This document shows, in pieces, positions 42,014 through 51,088 of a DNA stretch of 64,000 nucleotides. The translations under genes were made by a program, and so were the position numbers. The stretch is from Streptomyces sp. NBC_00259 (GTDB lineage: Bacteria; Actinomycetota; Actinomycetes; Streptomycetales; Streptomycetaceae). The stretch's first letter is position 1; each line of letters opens with the position of its first letter. The DNA lies in the NCBI RefSeq assembly GCF_036181745.1, contig NZ_CP108080.1, forward strand, positions 4,963,501 to 5,027,500. The letters run 5' to 3'. Under the pieces are notes generated by a model, which was not told the origin of the DNA, searched no databases, and was given only the letters and a program-made list of their open reading frames with translations.

Positions 42014-43192
42014 TCACGCGTGGGGGCCCACCGTCACCTCTCCCACCGTCAGCTCCGCCCGGCCCTCCAGCACCTCGCCCACCCGCTCCGCCTGTTCCTC
42101 CAGCGCCCGCAGGCGGGCGGGCGTCAGGGTTGCGGGCGCGATCGGCTCGACCGTGACCGCGATCCGGCGGCCCGAGCGGCGCTGGTGCCAGACACCCGCG
42201 ACGGTGCCGTCCACGAGCAGCACCGGGAAGTTCCCCGCCTGCCCGCCGGCCAGCGCACGCTCCTCGGCGCGACCCGGGAACAGCAGGTCGCGGGGCTGCG
42301 AGGCGATCGCGAACGCGTCGAAGTAGGGGAGCAGCCGCACACCCCGGACAGGGCCGTCCGCGAAGTCGGTGTCGCCCGCCACGACCCATCCCGGTGCATC
42401 CTCGAACAGCACGTCCTCGATCTCCCCCTGCTCCGCCAGCGAGGCGAACAGCTCGGCCGCCCAGGTCCCGGGCGCCGCGAGCCACCGCGCGAAGTGCTGC
42501 GGGGTGGCGGGACCGTAGGCGTGCAGATAGCGGCGTACGAGTTCGGTGTGCGCGGCGGCGCCGTCCATCGGGGTGAACCCGGGCAGGGCGTGGTGGGGAT
42601 TGGTGTACGTGACCTTGCGGCCGCGGTTGGGGCCGAAGCACAGCACGCCCCGGTGCGCGGCCCGGTGCGTCACCTGCCGCCAGCGCGGCCACAGGTCCTG
42701 GAACGCCTCCATGACCCGCTCCCCGGCCCAGGGGCCCGTCCGCTCCACGATCGCGTCGGTCAGCTCGTCGACGGTCAGCGCGGTCTCCGCGAGCACGTCC
42801 CCGATGGCCGTGAGCACCTCCTCCGTCTGCTCGTCCGTCATCCGGGACGCGGGCGGCATCGGGTTCGGCCCGGCCGGGATCGCGGAGAGCGCCCCCGTCC
42901 ACAGCGGAAGATCGACAGCCGGCAGCAGATGAACGGTGCCACGCGGCCCGTACGTCTTCACCAGCGTGCCGTCCGTCCACAGCGCCTCGCGTACGTCCGC
43001 TCGGGTCGAGCCCGCCAGACGCAGCGCGATCGACAGCTCGGCGGCGGACAGCACCTGGGCGTGCGCGCCGAGGATGGCGCCCGTGATCGCGGCGGGGGAG
43101 GAGCCCTTGGCGGAGGCCGGAGCGGCGAGATGCTGCCGGCCGATGCGGCGGGCGTTGGCTTCGGCCCAGGTCACACGGCGCGTCGTCGTCAT
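42014..43192 (-). CDS. Winged-helix DNA-binding domain protein (HTH_42/DUF1006-type)
   Basis: 392 aa. TWAEANARRIGRQHLAAP at the N-terminus, WTDGTLVKTYGPRGTVHLLP and a C-terminal PVLLVDGTVAGVWHQRRSGR match this family (PF06224), related to DNA glycosylases involved in interstrand crosslink repair. The ATG lies 7 bp after TAGGGT (43205-43200), so it is probably leaderless. It is convergent to DUF2079. Confidence 0.86.
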   Translation of the reverse strand: MTTTRRVTWAEANARRIGRQHLAAPASAKGSSPAAITGAILGAHAQVLSAAELSIALRLAGSTRADVREALWTDGTLVKTYGPRGTVHLLPAVDLPLWTGALSAIPAGPNPMPPASRMTDEQTEEVLTAIGDVLAETALTVDELTDAIVERTGPWAGERVMEAFQDLWPRWRQVTHRAAHRGVLCFGPNRGRKVTYTNPHHALPGFTPMDGAAAHTELVRRYLHAYGPATPQHFARWLAAPGTWAAELFASLAEQGEIEDVLFEDAPGWVVAGDTDFADGPVRGVRLLPYFDAFAIASQPRDLLFPGRAEERALAGGQAGNFPVLLVDGTVAGVWHQRRSGRRIAVTVEPIAPATLTPARLRALEEQAERVGEVLEGRAELTVGEVTVGPHA

Positions 43193-43317
43193 ACGGGCGA
43201 CCCTAGGTGGCCATCAGGCCGGAAACTGTCCGCTTTCATCCCGCTTTCACGCGCGGCGCATGCAGTACTGTCGAATCGGAAAGTGACCAAATGTCGGGAC
43301 GGAACGGGGAGTTGACG

Positions 43318-43680
43318 GTGGCGAAGGACAAGATCTCCTACACCTGCGGTCTCGACGCGGCCGTGGACGTCGTCGGCGGCAAGTGGAAGCCGATGATCCT
43401 CTGGGCCCTGCACGTCGCCGGGACACGGCGCTTCGGGGAGCTCAGGCGGGACGTGCAGGGGGTGAGCGAGAAGATGCTGATCCAGCAGCTCCGTGAGCTG
43501 GAGGCGGACGGGATCGTGCACCGCGAGGTGTACCGGGAGGTCCCGCCGCGTGTCGAGTACTCGCTGACCGAGCTCGGCAAGGCGCTGAACACGGCGCTGC
43601 TGCCGCTGGGGCAGTGGGGCGACGACTTCATGAGCCAGATCCTGCGGAACAAGGAGCACCCGAAGGGCAGCGCCGCCTGA
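43318..43680 (+). CDS. HxlR-family transcriptional regulator
   Basis: 120 aa from a GTG with GGGGAG seven bases upstream; an ATG nine codons upstream (43291) with GGAAAG is also possible. The HxlR winged helix is clear: CGLDAAVDVVGGKWKPMILW, RFGELRRDVQGVSEKML, and LRELEADGIVHREVYREVPP. The single Cys is the usual redox or ligand residue of this family. Target genes unknown. Confidence 0.9.
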   Translation: MAKDKISYTCGLDAAVDVVGGKWKPMILWALHVAGTRRFGELRRDVQGVSEKMLIQQLRELEADGIVHREVYREVPPRVEYSLTELGKALNTALLPLGQWGDDFMSQILRNKEHPKGSAA

Positions 43681-43841
43681 CCCGGGCGGCCCGCCGCACC
43701 GATGGCGTGTGCGTCAACCGGGTGCCCGGCGCCGTGCGTCCCCCGTGCGGAGTAAGGGGCCGGATCGGCCTTCGAGGCCCCGTTCTCCCGGGAATCCCGG
43801 GAGTTTCCGCCTCCGCGCCGCAGTCCGGCGAATTCGGAGAG

Positions 43842-43945
43842 TAGTTATGGCATGGCGTGGCACGCGCCGGCCCTTACGAAGGGTTATGGTGGAAACCCCC
43901 CCTCGGGCCGGTCCGTATCCCCCCCACGGACCGGCCCGTTTTCTT
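43842..43945 (+). ncRNA. 6C-like small RNA with terminator hairpin
   Basis: Two runs of seven C (about 43896-43902 and 43919-43925). The second sits in the loop of a 13-bp hairpin (43904-43916 with 43926-43938) followed by TTTTCTTT. A short helix with loop (CCCTTACGAAGGG) precedes. This matches the actinobacterial 6C RNA motif, in which two hairpins each contain at least six C. The intergenic position and U-tail support a small RNA of roughly 90 nt transcribed on the plus strand, with TAGTTA at 43842-43847 as a weak -10. The target is unknown. Confidence 0.6.
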
Positions 43946-43970
43946 TGCCCGGCCGGGACCGGGCGAGGGT

Positions 43971-45008
43971 TCAGCCGCGGCCCGCCCAGATGTTCGTCCC
44001 CGCGGTGTCCACCGCGAAGGTGTCGATCTCCTTCAACTCCTCGTCGGAGAGCGGCGGTCCGGCCAGCGCCGCCACGTTCTCCTCCAGCTGCTTCACGCTG
44101 CTCGCGCCGATCAGCGCGGAGGTCATCCGCTCGTCGCGCAGCACCCACGTCAGCGCCAGCTGGGCGAGCGACTGCCCGCGCCGCTGCGCGATCTCGTTCA
44201 GCCCGCGCAACCGGCGGAGCACCTCGTCGGAGAGCAGACCGGGGTCGAGGGACTTGCCCTGCGTGGCCCGCGAGCCCTCCGGGATGCCGGTCAGATACTT
44301 GTTCGTGAGCAGCCCCTGGGCGAGCGGCACGAAGGAGATGCAGCCCATCCCGGCCGACTCGAGGGTGTCGAGGAGCGCGTCGTCCTCGATCCAGCGGTTG
44401 ATCATCGAGTACGACGGCTGGTGGATGAGCGCCGGGACACCCATCTCCTTCAGCAGCCGGGCCGCCTCGGCGGTCTGCTCCGCCTTGTAGGAGGACACGC
44501 CCACGTACAGCGCCTTGCCCTGCTGGACGGCGGACGCCAGCGCGCCCATCGTCTCCTCCAGCGGGGTGTGCGGGTCGAAACGGTGCGAGTAGAAGATGTC
44601 GACGTAGTCGACGCCCATCCGCTTCAGGGACGCGTCGAGCGACGACATCAGGTACTTGCGGGAGCCCCACTCGCCGTAAGGGCCGGGGTGCATCAGATAG
44701 CCGGCCTTGGTGGAAAGGATCAGCTCGTCCCGGTACGGGGCGAAGTCCTGGGCGAAGAGCTTCCCGAAGTTCAGCTCGGCGGAGCCGGGGGGCGGCCCGT
44801 AGTTGTTCGCCAGGTCGAAATGCGTCACGCCGAGATCGAAGGCGCGGCGCAGGATCGCGCGCTGCGAGTCGAGCGTGCGGTCGTCACCGAAGTTGTGCCA
44901 GAGGCCGAGGGAGACGGCGGGAAGCCTGAGTCCGCTGCGGCCGGTGCGGCGGTACTCCATCGAGTCGTAGCGGCCCTCGGCTGCGCGGTAATAGGGGGAA
45001 TCAGTCAC
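43971..45008 (-). CDS. Aldo/keto reductase, L-glyceraldehyde-3-phosphate reductase-like
   Basis: 345 aa from a GTG with GGAGG upstream. The AKR barrel shows the catalytic Asp (FDLANNYG), Tyr, Lys (STKAGY) and the KvYSHRFDPHTP-like block, and the N-terminal YRRTGRSGLRLPAVSLGLWHNFGDD typical of the YghZ/Gpr group, which reduce small aldehydes with NADPH. No cofactor surprise is visible. It is divergent to the UPP synthase gene with a 110-bp gap. Confidence 0.9.
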   Translation of the reverse strand: MTDSPYYRAAEGRYDSMEYRRTGRSGLRLPAVSLGLWHNFGDDRTLDSQRAILRRAFDLGVTHFDLANNYGPPPGSAELNFGKLFAQDFAPYRDELILSTKAGYLMHPGPYGEWGSRKYLMSSLDASLKRMGVDYVDIFYSHRFDPHTPLEETMGALASAVQQGKALYVGVSSYKAEQTAEAARLLKEMGVPALIHQPSYSMINRWIEDDALLDTLESAGMGCISFVPLAQGLLTNKYLTGIPEGSRATQGKSLDPGLLSDEVLRRLRGLNEIAQRRGQSLAQLALTWVLRDERMTSALIGASSVKQLEENVAALAGPPLSDEELKEIDTFAVDTAGTNIWAGRG

Positions 45009-45118
45009 GCTTCCCTCCTTATCACGGACTTGTGACAGGCCGGGTTGGGTGCCCGTGGCCCGACCGCAGTAGTGTGACGGACTCGGGGGTCAGCCACGCA
45101 CACGGAGGGGTTAGTACG

Positions 45119-45880
45119 GTGAACCTGCGCGACCTGGTGTACGGGCTCTACGCCCGCCGCGTGGAAGGCCGCCTCGACCACGCCCAGGTGCCCAAGCACA
45201 TCGGTGTCGTCCTCGACGGCAACCGCCGCTGGGCGAGGGCATCGGGCGGCACGGCGGCCGAGGGTCACCAGGCCGGGGCCGACAAGATCTCCGAGCTGCT
45301 GGGCTGGTGCGCCGAGACGGACGTCGAGGTGGTCACGCTGTGGCTGCTGTCCACGGACAACTTCGACCGCCCGGAGGAGGAGCTGCGACCGCTCCTCGGC
45401 ATCATCGAGAACACCGTGCGCAATCTGGCGGCCGACGGCCGCTGGCGGGTGCACCACGTGGGCACCCTGGACCTGCTGCCGCCGCAGACCCAGTCCGTCC
45501 TCAAGGAGGCGGAGCAGGCGACGGACGGCAACGACGGGATACTCGTCAATGTCGCCGTCGGCTACGGCGGCCGCCAGGAGATCGCGGACGCGGTGCGCTC
45601 GCTGCTGCTCGAGCACGCCTCCAAGGGAACGACGTTCGAGGAGCTCGCGGAGATCGTCGACACGGACATGATCGCGTCGCACCTCTACACGCGCGGTCAG
45701 CCCGATCCGGACCTGGTGATCCGTACGAGCGGTGAGCAGCGGCTGTCGGGCTTCATGCTCTGGCAGAGCGCGCACTCCGAGTACTACTTCTGCGAGGTCT
45801 TCTGGCCGGCCTTCCGCAAGGTCGACTTCCTTCGGGCCCTGCGCGACTACGCGGCCCGCCACCGCCGCTACGGCTCCTGA
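45119..45880 (+). CDS. uppS: Isoprenyl transferase (undecaprenyl diphosphate synthase family)
   Basis: 253 aa from a GTG with GGAGGGG upstream. HIGVVLDGNRRWA holds the catalytic Asp33 and binding Asn/Arg; GHQAGADKISELLGWCAET, TLWLLSTDNFDRP and the C-terminal IRTSGEQRLSGFMLWQSAHSE are conserved. It condenses isopentenyl diphosphate with an allylic diphosphate to make cis-polyprenyl carriers for cell-wall synthesis. Confidence 0.92.
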   Translation: MNLRDLVYGLYARRVEGRLDHAQVPKHIGVVLDGNRRWARASGGTAAEGHQAGADKISELLGWCAETDVEVVTLWLLSTDNFDRPEEELRPLLGIIENTVRNLAADGRWRVHHVGTLDLLPPQTQSVLKEAEQATDGNDGILVNVAVGYGGRQEIADAVRSLLLEHASKGTTFEELAEIVDTDMIASHLYTRGQPDPDLVIRTSGEQRLSGFMLWQSAHSEYYFCEVFWPAFRKVDFLRALRDYAARHRRYGS

Positions 45881-46332
45881 ACCGAGGCCGGCACCCCCGC
45901 CACCTCCGCGACCCCCGCCTTCAGGGGACTTCGCCCCGGGCCCGCGTCTTGCGGGTCCGCCCGTCACCCGGGTGGCGGAATCGCGTTGATCCGTCCCGGG
46001 GCCGCTGTGCGCCGGGGCGCGGGCCCACCGCGGCCTTCCCGGGCGTGGTCATCGGGTGTTCATCGACGCGTCGTCATATGCCATGGCATGGCCTCGCTTG
46101 TTCGAGGGAATATCCCTGACAGGTCGACATCCGGACACCCGCTCCGGATGCCGTTCTACAGCGCGCGGCACCGAGCCGCTCGCCCGGGAGGCCCTTTGCG
46201 CCAGGACGACCGTGCGATCAGCACGGAAGGAACGGAGGGCCGGTGCCCGGCCCGTGCATCGTGGCCGGAGACCGGTCCTTCCGCCCGCGACGTCGTCGCA
46301 CCCCGATCTCAGCCGAGGGGGTACGTCCTTCC
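45881..46332. other. Intergenic region upstream of phoH
   Basis: 452 bp. It holds a probable uppS terminator (GGGCCCGC with GCGGGTCC, near 45940), an inverted repeat CATCCGGA/TCCGGATG at about 46127-46150, and GAGGGGG before the phoH start. No gene is supported; an in-frame extension of phoH from 46243 lacks a ribosome site. Confidence 0.5.
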
Positions 46333-47655
46333 GTGGTGAACAGCACAAAGCGCCGCATGCCCGACAGGCGCACCTACGTTCTCGACACCAGCGTCCTGCT
46401 GGCCGACCCGAACGCCGTGACACGCTTCGACGAGCACGAGGTCGTGCTCCCGATCGTCGTGGTCACGGAGCTGGAGGCCAAAAGGCATCATCCGGAGCTC
46501 GGTTACTTCGCCCGGCAGGCGCTGCGCCTGCTGGACGACTACCGCGTCCGGTACGGCCGTCTGGATGCACCCATTCCGATGGGCGACCTCGGCGGCACCC
46601 TCCGCGTCGAGCTCAACCACTCGGACCCCGGGGTGCTTCCCGCCGGCTACCGGCTGGGTGACAACGACTCACGGATCCTCGCGGTGGCGCGCAATCTGCA
46701 GGCGGAGGGGTACGACGTCACCGTCGTCTCCAAGGACCTGCCGCTGCGCATCAAGGCCTCCTCGGTCGGCCTCCTCGCCGAGGAGTACCGGGCGGAGCTC
46801 GCCATCACGGACTCCGGCTGGACCGGAATGTCCGAACTGGCCCTCGCCGGGGAACAGGTGGACATCCTCTATGAAGAGGAGAGCCTGTACGTTCCGGAAG
46901 CCGCCGAGATGCCCGTCCACACCGGGCTCGTCCTCCAGTCCGAGCGGGGTAAGGCGCTCGGCAGGGTCACGGCCGAGGGAAATGTCCGGCTCATCCGTGG
47001 TGACCGCGAGGCCTTCGGCATCCGCGGCCGCAGCGCCGAGCAGCGCATCGCCCTCGATCTGCTGCTCGACCCGGACATCGGCATCATCTCCATGGGCGGC
47101 AGAGCCGGCACCGGAAAGTCCGCGCTCGCGCTCTGCGCCGGCCTGGAGGCGGTGCTGGAGCGCAGGCAGCACCAGAAGGTGATGGTCTTCCGGCCGCTGT
47201 ACGCCGTGGGCGGGCAGGAGCTCGGCTATCTGCCGGGCACCGAGGCCGAGAAGATGAGTCCGTGGGCGCAGGCGGTCTTCGACACGCTGTCCGCGGTGGC
47301 CGGCCGTGAGGTCATCGAGGAGGTGCTCGGCCGCGGCATGCTGGAGGTGCTGCCGCTCACCCACATCCGTGGGCGGTCGCTGCACGACGCGTTCGTCATC
47401 GTCGACGAGGCCCAGTCCCTGGAACGGAATGTCCTTCTGACCGTTCTGTCCCGTATCGGGGCCAACTCGCGGGTCGTTCTGACCCATGATGTGGCGCAAA
47501 GGGATAATTTGCGGGTCGGCCGGTACGACGGAGTCGTCGCCGTCGTCGAGAAGTTGAAGGGCCATCCGCTCTTCGCGCATGTCACGCTCACCCGCTCCGA
47601 GCGCTCGCAGATCGCCGCGCTGGTGACCGAAATGCTGGAGGACGGTCCGATCTGA
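46333..47655 (+). CDS. PhoH-like protein with N-terminal PIN domain
   Basis: 440 aa from a GTG-GTG start at 46333. Residues 15-140 are a PIN nuclease-like domain (TYVLDTSVLLADP, with Asp18), and about 220-440 the PhoH ATPase with Walker A GRAGTGKS (256-263) and VDEAQSLERN. PIN-PhoH proteins act on RNA in an ATP-dependent way. A strong hairpin terminator follows. Confidence 0.9.
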   Translation: MVNSTKRRMPDRRTYVLDTSVLLADPNAVTRFDEHEVVLPIVVVTELEAKRHHPELGYFARQALRLLDDYRVRYGRLDAPIPMGDLGGTLRVELNHSDPGVLPAGYRLGDNDSRILAVARNLQAEGYDVTVVSKDLPLRIKASSVGLLAEEYRAELAITDSGWTGMSELALAGEQVDILYEEESLYVPEAAEMPVHTGLVLQSERGKALGRVTAEGNVRLIRGDREAFGIRGRSAEQRIALDLLLDPDIGIISMGGRAGTGKSALALCAGLEAVLERRQHQKVMVFRPLYAVGGQELGYLPGTEAEKMSPWAQAVFDTLSAVAGREVIEEVLGRGMLEVLPLTHIRGRSLHDAFVIVDEAQSLERNVLLTVLSRIGANSRVVLTHDVAQRDNLRVGRYDGVVAVVEKLKGHPLFAHVTLTRSERSQIAALVTEMLEDGPI

Positions 47656-47681
47656 CGTCCGTTGTCCGGCTCGAGAGTTGG

Positions 47682-47719
47682 CGCCGCCCGGCGAAGCGCA
47701 GGAGCCTAGCCGGGCGGCG
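47682..47719 (+). terminator. phoH terminator hairpin
   Basis: CGCCGCCCGGC (47682-47692) and GCCGGGCGGCG (47709-47719) form an 11-bp stem with a 16-nt loop, 27 bp after the phoH stop. Confidence 0.7.
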
Positions 47720-47763
47720 TCGTGCTGCGCGCCTCTTTCCGTAAAACTGCCGAGACAAACGAG

Positions 47764-47779
47764 GTGTGAGCTTTCACAC
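47764..47779. promoter_or_regulatory. CRP-like inverted repeat
   Basis: GTGTGAGCTTTCACAC has TGTGA and TCACA arms separated by 4 nt (canonical CRP sites have 6). A Crp-type regulator could bind, but the spacing is non-canonical. Confidence 0.35.
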
Positions 47780-48048
47780 GCAGCGATGAATTGCCTTGCG
47801 GTGTCGGCATCCGGCAGAGTCTGGGTTCCGTCAGGCCCCGCATGCGGCACATGCGCACCTCCAGAGGTGCGGCACCACACAACTCCACAGATGCCGCCGT
47901 ATGCCGCCCGAGCACCACGCGGCACTCCCGCAAGGGAGTTGCCCACCGGGCCCGTGCCTCCCGTGACCTAGTAATGGGGAGTGCCAGTGCCAGGGGCACG
48001 ATTGCGTCCGCGAGGTCACCTGTGCGGGCGATGCTGGAAGGAAACCGT

Positions 48049-48744
48049 GTGAGCCGGATCTCGGTCCGGGGATTCGCAGTGGCGTCCGCCACCGCAGTCA
48101 CCACAGTCGGCGCTGTCGTGGGCGTTGCCTCGGGCAACCCCGTCAACGGCGACAACCTGGAGACGACCGCGGCAGACGCGACGCTCCTCGCAGACATCCC
48201 CGTCGGTGAGCAGGCCCAGGTTCAGGTCGCATCCCTGACCCAGCAGGCCGACGCGCAGGCGGCTGCCGCCGACGCGGCCGCGAGGAAGTCCGCCGAGGAG
48301 GCGGCTCGGGTCCAGGCCGCCAAGGACGCCCAGGCCAAGAAGGAAGCCGCTGACGAGAAGGCCGAGCGTGAGGCCGAGGCGAAGGAGGCGGAGGAGCGGG
48401 CCAGCCGTTCCGCCGTCCGTGACGCCTCCAGCTTCGCGACCCAGGCCTCCTACAGCGTCTCCGAGGTCCAGGCGATGGCACGCCAGATGATCCCGGGCGA
48501 CCAGTTCCAGTGCTTCAGCAACATCGTGGACCACGAGTCCAGCTGGAACTACCGGGCCCAGAACCCGTCCTCGGGTGCCTATGGTCTGGTGCAGGCCCTT
48601 CCCGGCTCCAAGATGTCCTCGGCGGGTGCCGACTGGCAGACCAACCCGGCCACCCAGATCAAGTGGGGCCTCAACTACATGAACGACCGCTACGGCAGCC
48701 CCTGCGGCGCCTGGTCGTTCTGGCAGGCCAACCACTGGTACTAG
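48049..48744 (+). CDS. Secreted lytic transglycosylase-like SLT protein
   Basis: 231 aa from a GTG with GAAGGA upstream; earlier frames are excluded by poor context. A signal peptide is followed by an Ala/Lys/Glu-rich coiled coil (about 66-120). The C-terminal domain contains SNIVDHESSWNYRAQNPSSG with the catalytic Glu, and GAYGLVQALPGSKM, WGLNYMNDRYGSP. It probably cleaves peptidoglycan outside the cell, for example during growth or germination. Confidence 0.85.
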   Translation: MSRISVRGFAVASATAVTTVGAVVGVASGNPVNGDNLETTAADATLLADIPVGEQAQVQVASLTQQADAQAAAADAAARKSAEEAARVQAAKDAQAKKEAADEKAEREAEAKEAEERASRSAVRDASSFATQASYSVSEVQAMARQMIPGDQFQCFSNIVDHESSWNYRAQNPSSGAYGLVQALPGSKMSSAGADWQTNPATQIKWGLNYMNDRYGSPCGAWSFWQANHWY

Positions 48745-48869
48745 TACCGGGCCCCCGGGTCCCGGAACGTTCCGGGCGCTCAACTCCGCGCAGCCCCTCA
48801 CCGTCCTACGGTGAGGGGCTGCGTGCGTGTACGGTCGTGGCGGACCCGGGGGGAGAGGAAGAAAGCACC

Positions 48870-50234
48870 ATGTCGAACATGCCAGGGTGGCTCGGCCGGC
48901 TCGGGGCCCGACTGACCCGGATGGAGGAGCGGTTGGCGCAGCGCCGGGCCGAGGCCGCCGGCAACGGCAACGGCGACGAGGAGTCGCCGGCCGGCCGGCA
49001 GCCCGGCACCGTCCCCCTGCCGCCCTCGTACGCTCCCGCCGTCCCGGCCGTCGTCGACAGACCCGACCCCGCCTCCGCGGTCCCGTGGGGGATGCGCGTC
49101 GCGGCCGAGGCCGGCTGGCGGCTGCTCGTCCTCGCCGGCACCCTCTGGGTGCTGATGAAGGCGATCAGCGCGGTGCAGCTCGTCGTTCTCGCCTTCGTCG
49201 CCGCCCTGTTGATCACGGCCCTGCTCCAGCCCACCGTGGCCCGGCTCAGGAGGCTCGGGCTGCCGCGCGGGCTCGCCACCGCCGTGACCGCGATCCTGGG
49301 CTTCGTCATCATGGGCCTGGTCGGCTGGTTCGTCGTGTGGCAGGTTCTGGACAACCTGGACAATCTCGCGGACCGGGTCAAGGACGGCATCGAGGAGCTC
49401 AAACGCTGGCTCCTGGACAGCCCGTTCCATGTCACCGAGCAGCAGATCAACGACATCGCCAAGAACCTGAGCGACACGATCGGCACCAACACCGAGGAGA
49501 TCACCTCGGCCGGTCTGCAGGGCGTGACCGTCATGGTCGAGATCCTCACCGGCATACTGCTCACGATGTTCTCCACGCTCTTCCTGCTGTACGACGGCAA
49601 GCGGATCTGGCAGTGGACGCTGAAGCTGGTGCCGGCTCACGCCAGGCCAGGCGTGGCAGGCGCGGGGCCGCGGGCGTGGCGGACACTGACCGCGTATGTG
49701 CGGGGCACGGTGGTGGTGGCCCTCATCGACGCGATCTTCATCGGTCTCGGGGTCTACATCCTCGACGTCCCACTGGCCGTGCCGCTGGCCGTCTTCATCT
49801 TCCTCTTCTCCTTCATCCCGCTCGTCGGCGCGGTCGTGTCGGGAGCCCTCGCGGTCGTCGTCGCGCTGGTGACCCAGGGCGTGTTCACGGCGCTGATGGT
49901 GCTGGTCGTGGTGCTCGCCGTACAGCAGCTCGAGGGCCATGTGCTGCAGCCGTTCATCCTCGGCCGCGCGGTACGGGTCCATCCCCTGGCGGTGGTCCTC
50001 GCGGTCGCCGCGGGCGGCCTGACGGCGGGCATCGGCGGTGCCGTCGTCGCCGTACCGCTGGTGGCGGTGACCAACACCGTGGTCGGCTATCTGCGCGCGT
50101 ACGGACAGCGGTACCCCGTGCACATGGGCCCCGCGCCGCACGGCGTGACAGCGATCGAGGTGGCGCCCAGCGCGCCGCCTCCGCCCCTGCCCTCGCCCCC
50201 GGCCTCGCCCCCCGAGGGAGACGAGCCGAAGTGA
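48870..50234 (+). CDS. AI-2E-family membrane transporter
   Basis: 454 aa from an ATG with GAGGAAG about 10 bases upstream. A cytosolic Arg/Glu-rich N-terminus is followed by about eight membrane segments. QQLEGHVLQPFILGRAVRVHPLAVV near the C-terminus is the AI-2E family signature. Members export autoinducer-like or other small molecules or ions; the substrate here is unknown. Translation couples to the next gene by a GTGA overlap. Confidence 0.86.
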   Translation: MSNMPGWLGRLGARLTRMEERLAQRRAEAAGNGNGDEESPAGRQPGTVPLPPSYAPAVPAVVDRPDPASAVPWGMRVAAEAGWRLLVLAGTLWVLMKAISAVQLVVLAFVAALLITALLQPTVARLRRLGLPRGLATAVTAILGFVIMGLVGWFVVWQVLDNLDNLADRVKDGIEELKRWLLDSPFHVTEQQINDIAKNLSDTIGTNTEEITSAGLQGVTVMVEILTGILLTMFSTLFLLYDGKRIWQWTLKLVPAHARPGVAGAGPRAWRTLTAYVRGTVVVALIDAIFIGLGVYILDVPLAVPLAVFIFLFSFIPLVGAVVSGALAVVVALVTQGVFTALMVLVVVLAVQQLEGHVLQPFILGRAVRVHPLAVVLAVAAGGLTAGIGGAVVAVPLVAVTNTVVGYLRAYGQRYPVHMGPAPHGVTAIEVAPSAPPPPLPSPPASPPEGDEPK

Positions 50235-50968
50235 TATCCGAGCCGGAGCTGGTGGGCGGCACCGTCGTCCCGGCGCCGCGCACCGGTGACGTCGTGGCGG
50301 GCGGAGCCGGATCGTCCGACAGGCCGCCGCCGACCGCGCCCGCGCGGTCCCGGCGCCCCTGGCTGTGGGCGCTCGGCGGAGCGGTGGCCGCCTCGGCGGT
50401 GTGGGCCGGGGGACTGTACGCGTACGAGCACCGGGCCGCCGACCTCGGGGGCTACCGCGTCAGCCGGAATCTGTGCCTGGACGCGGAGTTCACGGCCCTC
50501 GGCGGGGCGCTCGGCAGCAAGAACAAGAAGGAGATCACGACGTCGGTCGCCGAGCACGTCACGCTCGACCGTTCGTACTGCGACTTCCAGCTCGGCCGGA
50601 AGAGCGACGGCCTCGACTACGGGGTCTCGATCACGTACAAGCTGCACAAGGAGACCGACCCCGAGGCGGAGTTCGACGCCCTGCACCTTCCGGCCGCGGG
50701 TGACGGCGACCTCCGCAGGGCCGAGCGCGTCGAGGGCATCGGAGAGCGTGCCTATGTGCTGGTCCCCGCCGAGGAGTTCCCGGTGCTCGAACTCGTGGTG
50801 CTCGACGGCCGCGCCGTGTTCCGGGTCGACGTCAGCTTCCCGTACGACGACACGACGATCGAGAACGGTGAGGAGCGGCAGCGGGGCGTCCAGGCACTCC
50901 TGTCGCTCAAGGACCATGTCATGGCGGACACGCAGGCGCTGATGGACGAGCTCCGGCGCCCCGTGTGA
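50231..50968 (+). CDS. Single-TM hypothetical protein coupled to the AI-2E transporter
   Basis: 245 aa from a GTG at 50231 overlapping the transporter stop. A Pro-rich cytosolic tail precedes one membrane helix (about 43-62) and an extracytoplasmic domain (70-245) with cysteines at about 78 and 116. No family is recognised. The stop codon lies within a 26-bp tandem duplication (50957-51008), so the C-terminus may have been altered by duplication. Confidence 0.72.
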   Translation: MISEPELVGGTVVPAPRTGDVVAGGAGSSDRPPPTAPARSRRPWLWALGGAVAASAVWAGGLYAYEHRAADLGGYRVSRNLCLDAEFTALGGALGSKNKKEITTSVAEHVTLDRSYCDFQLGRKSDGLDYGVSITYKLHKETDPEAEFDALHLPAAGDGDLRRAERVEGIGERAYVLVPAEEFPVLELVVLDGRAVFRVDVSFPYDDTTIENGEERQRGVQALLSLKDHVMADTQALMDELRRPV

Positions 50969-51008
50969 GCGGTGAACGGACACGCCCCGTGCGAGCGGTG
51001 AACGGACA
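50957..51008. repeat. 26-bp tandem duplication across the stop codon
   Basis: Two adjacent 26-bp copies (50957-50982 and 50983-51008) identical except for one position; each contains GAGCGGTGAACGGACA. Confidence 0.85.
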
Positions 51009-51023
51009 TACGGACATACGGGC

Positions 51024-51076
51024 ATGACGAAGGCGCCCGCGCCCGGCACGGAGCCGGGCGCGGGCGCCTTCGTCAT
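51024..51076. terminator. Bidirectional terminator, 24-bp perfect stem
   Basis: 51024-51047 is perfectly complementary to 51053-51076 with a 5-nt loop ACGGA. It lies between the convergent 50231 and ahpD genes. Confidence 0.88.
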
Positions 51077-51088
51077 ACGTGTGCGGCG

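Larger units (their letters stand above)
47656..48048. other. Intergenic region and structured leader upstream of the SLT-domain gene
   Basis: 393 bp. It holds the phoH terminator (47682-47719), a CRP-like inverted repeat GTGTGAGCTTTCACAC (47764-47779), a hairpin GCACCTCCAGAGGTGC (47855-47870) and CTCCCGCAAGGGAG (near 47922-47938). No riboswitch family is identified. Confidence 0.5.

Noticed and set aside
47720..48048. c-di-AMP (ydaO) riboswitch upstream of the SLT gene
   Set aside because: Streptomyces muralytic genes often have one, but the expected conserved blocks were not found here.
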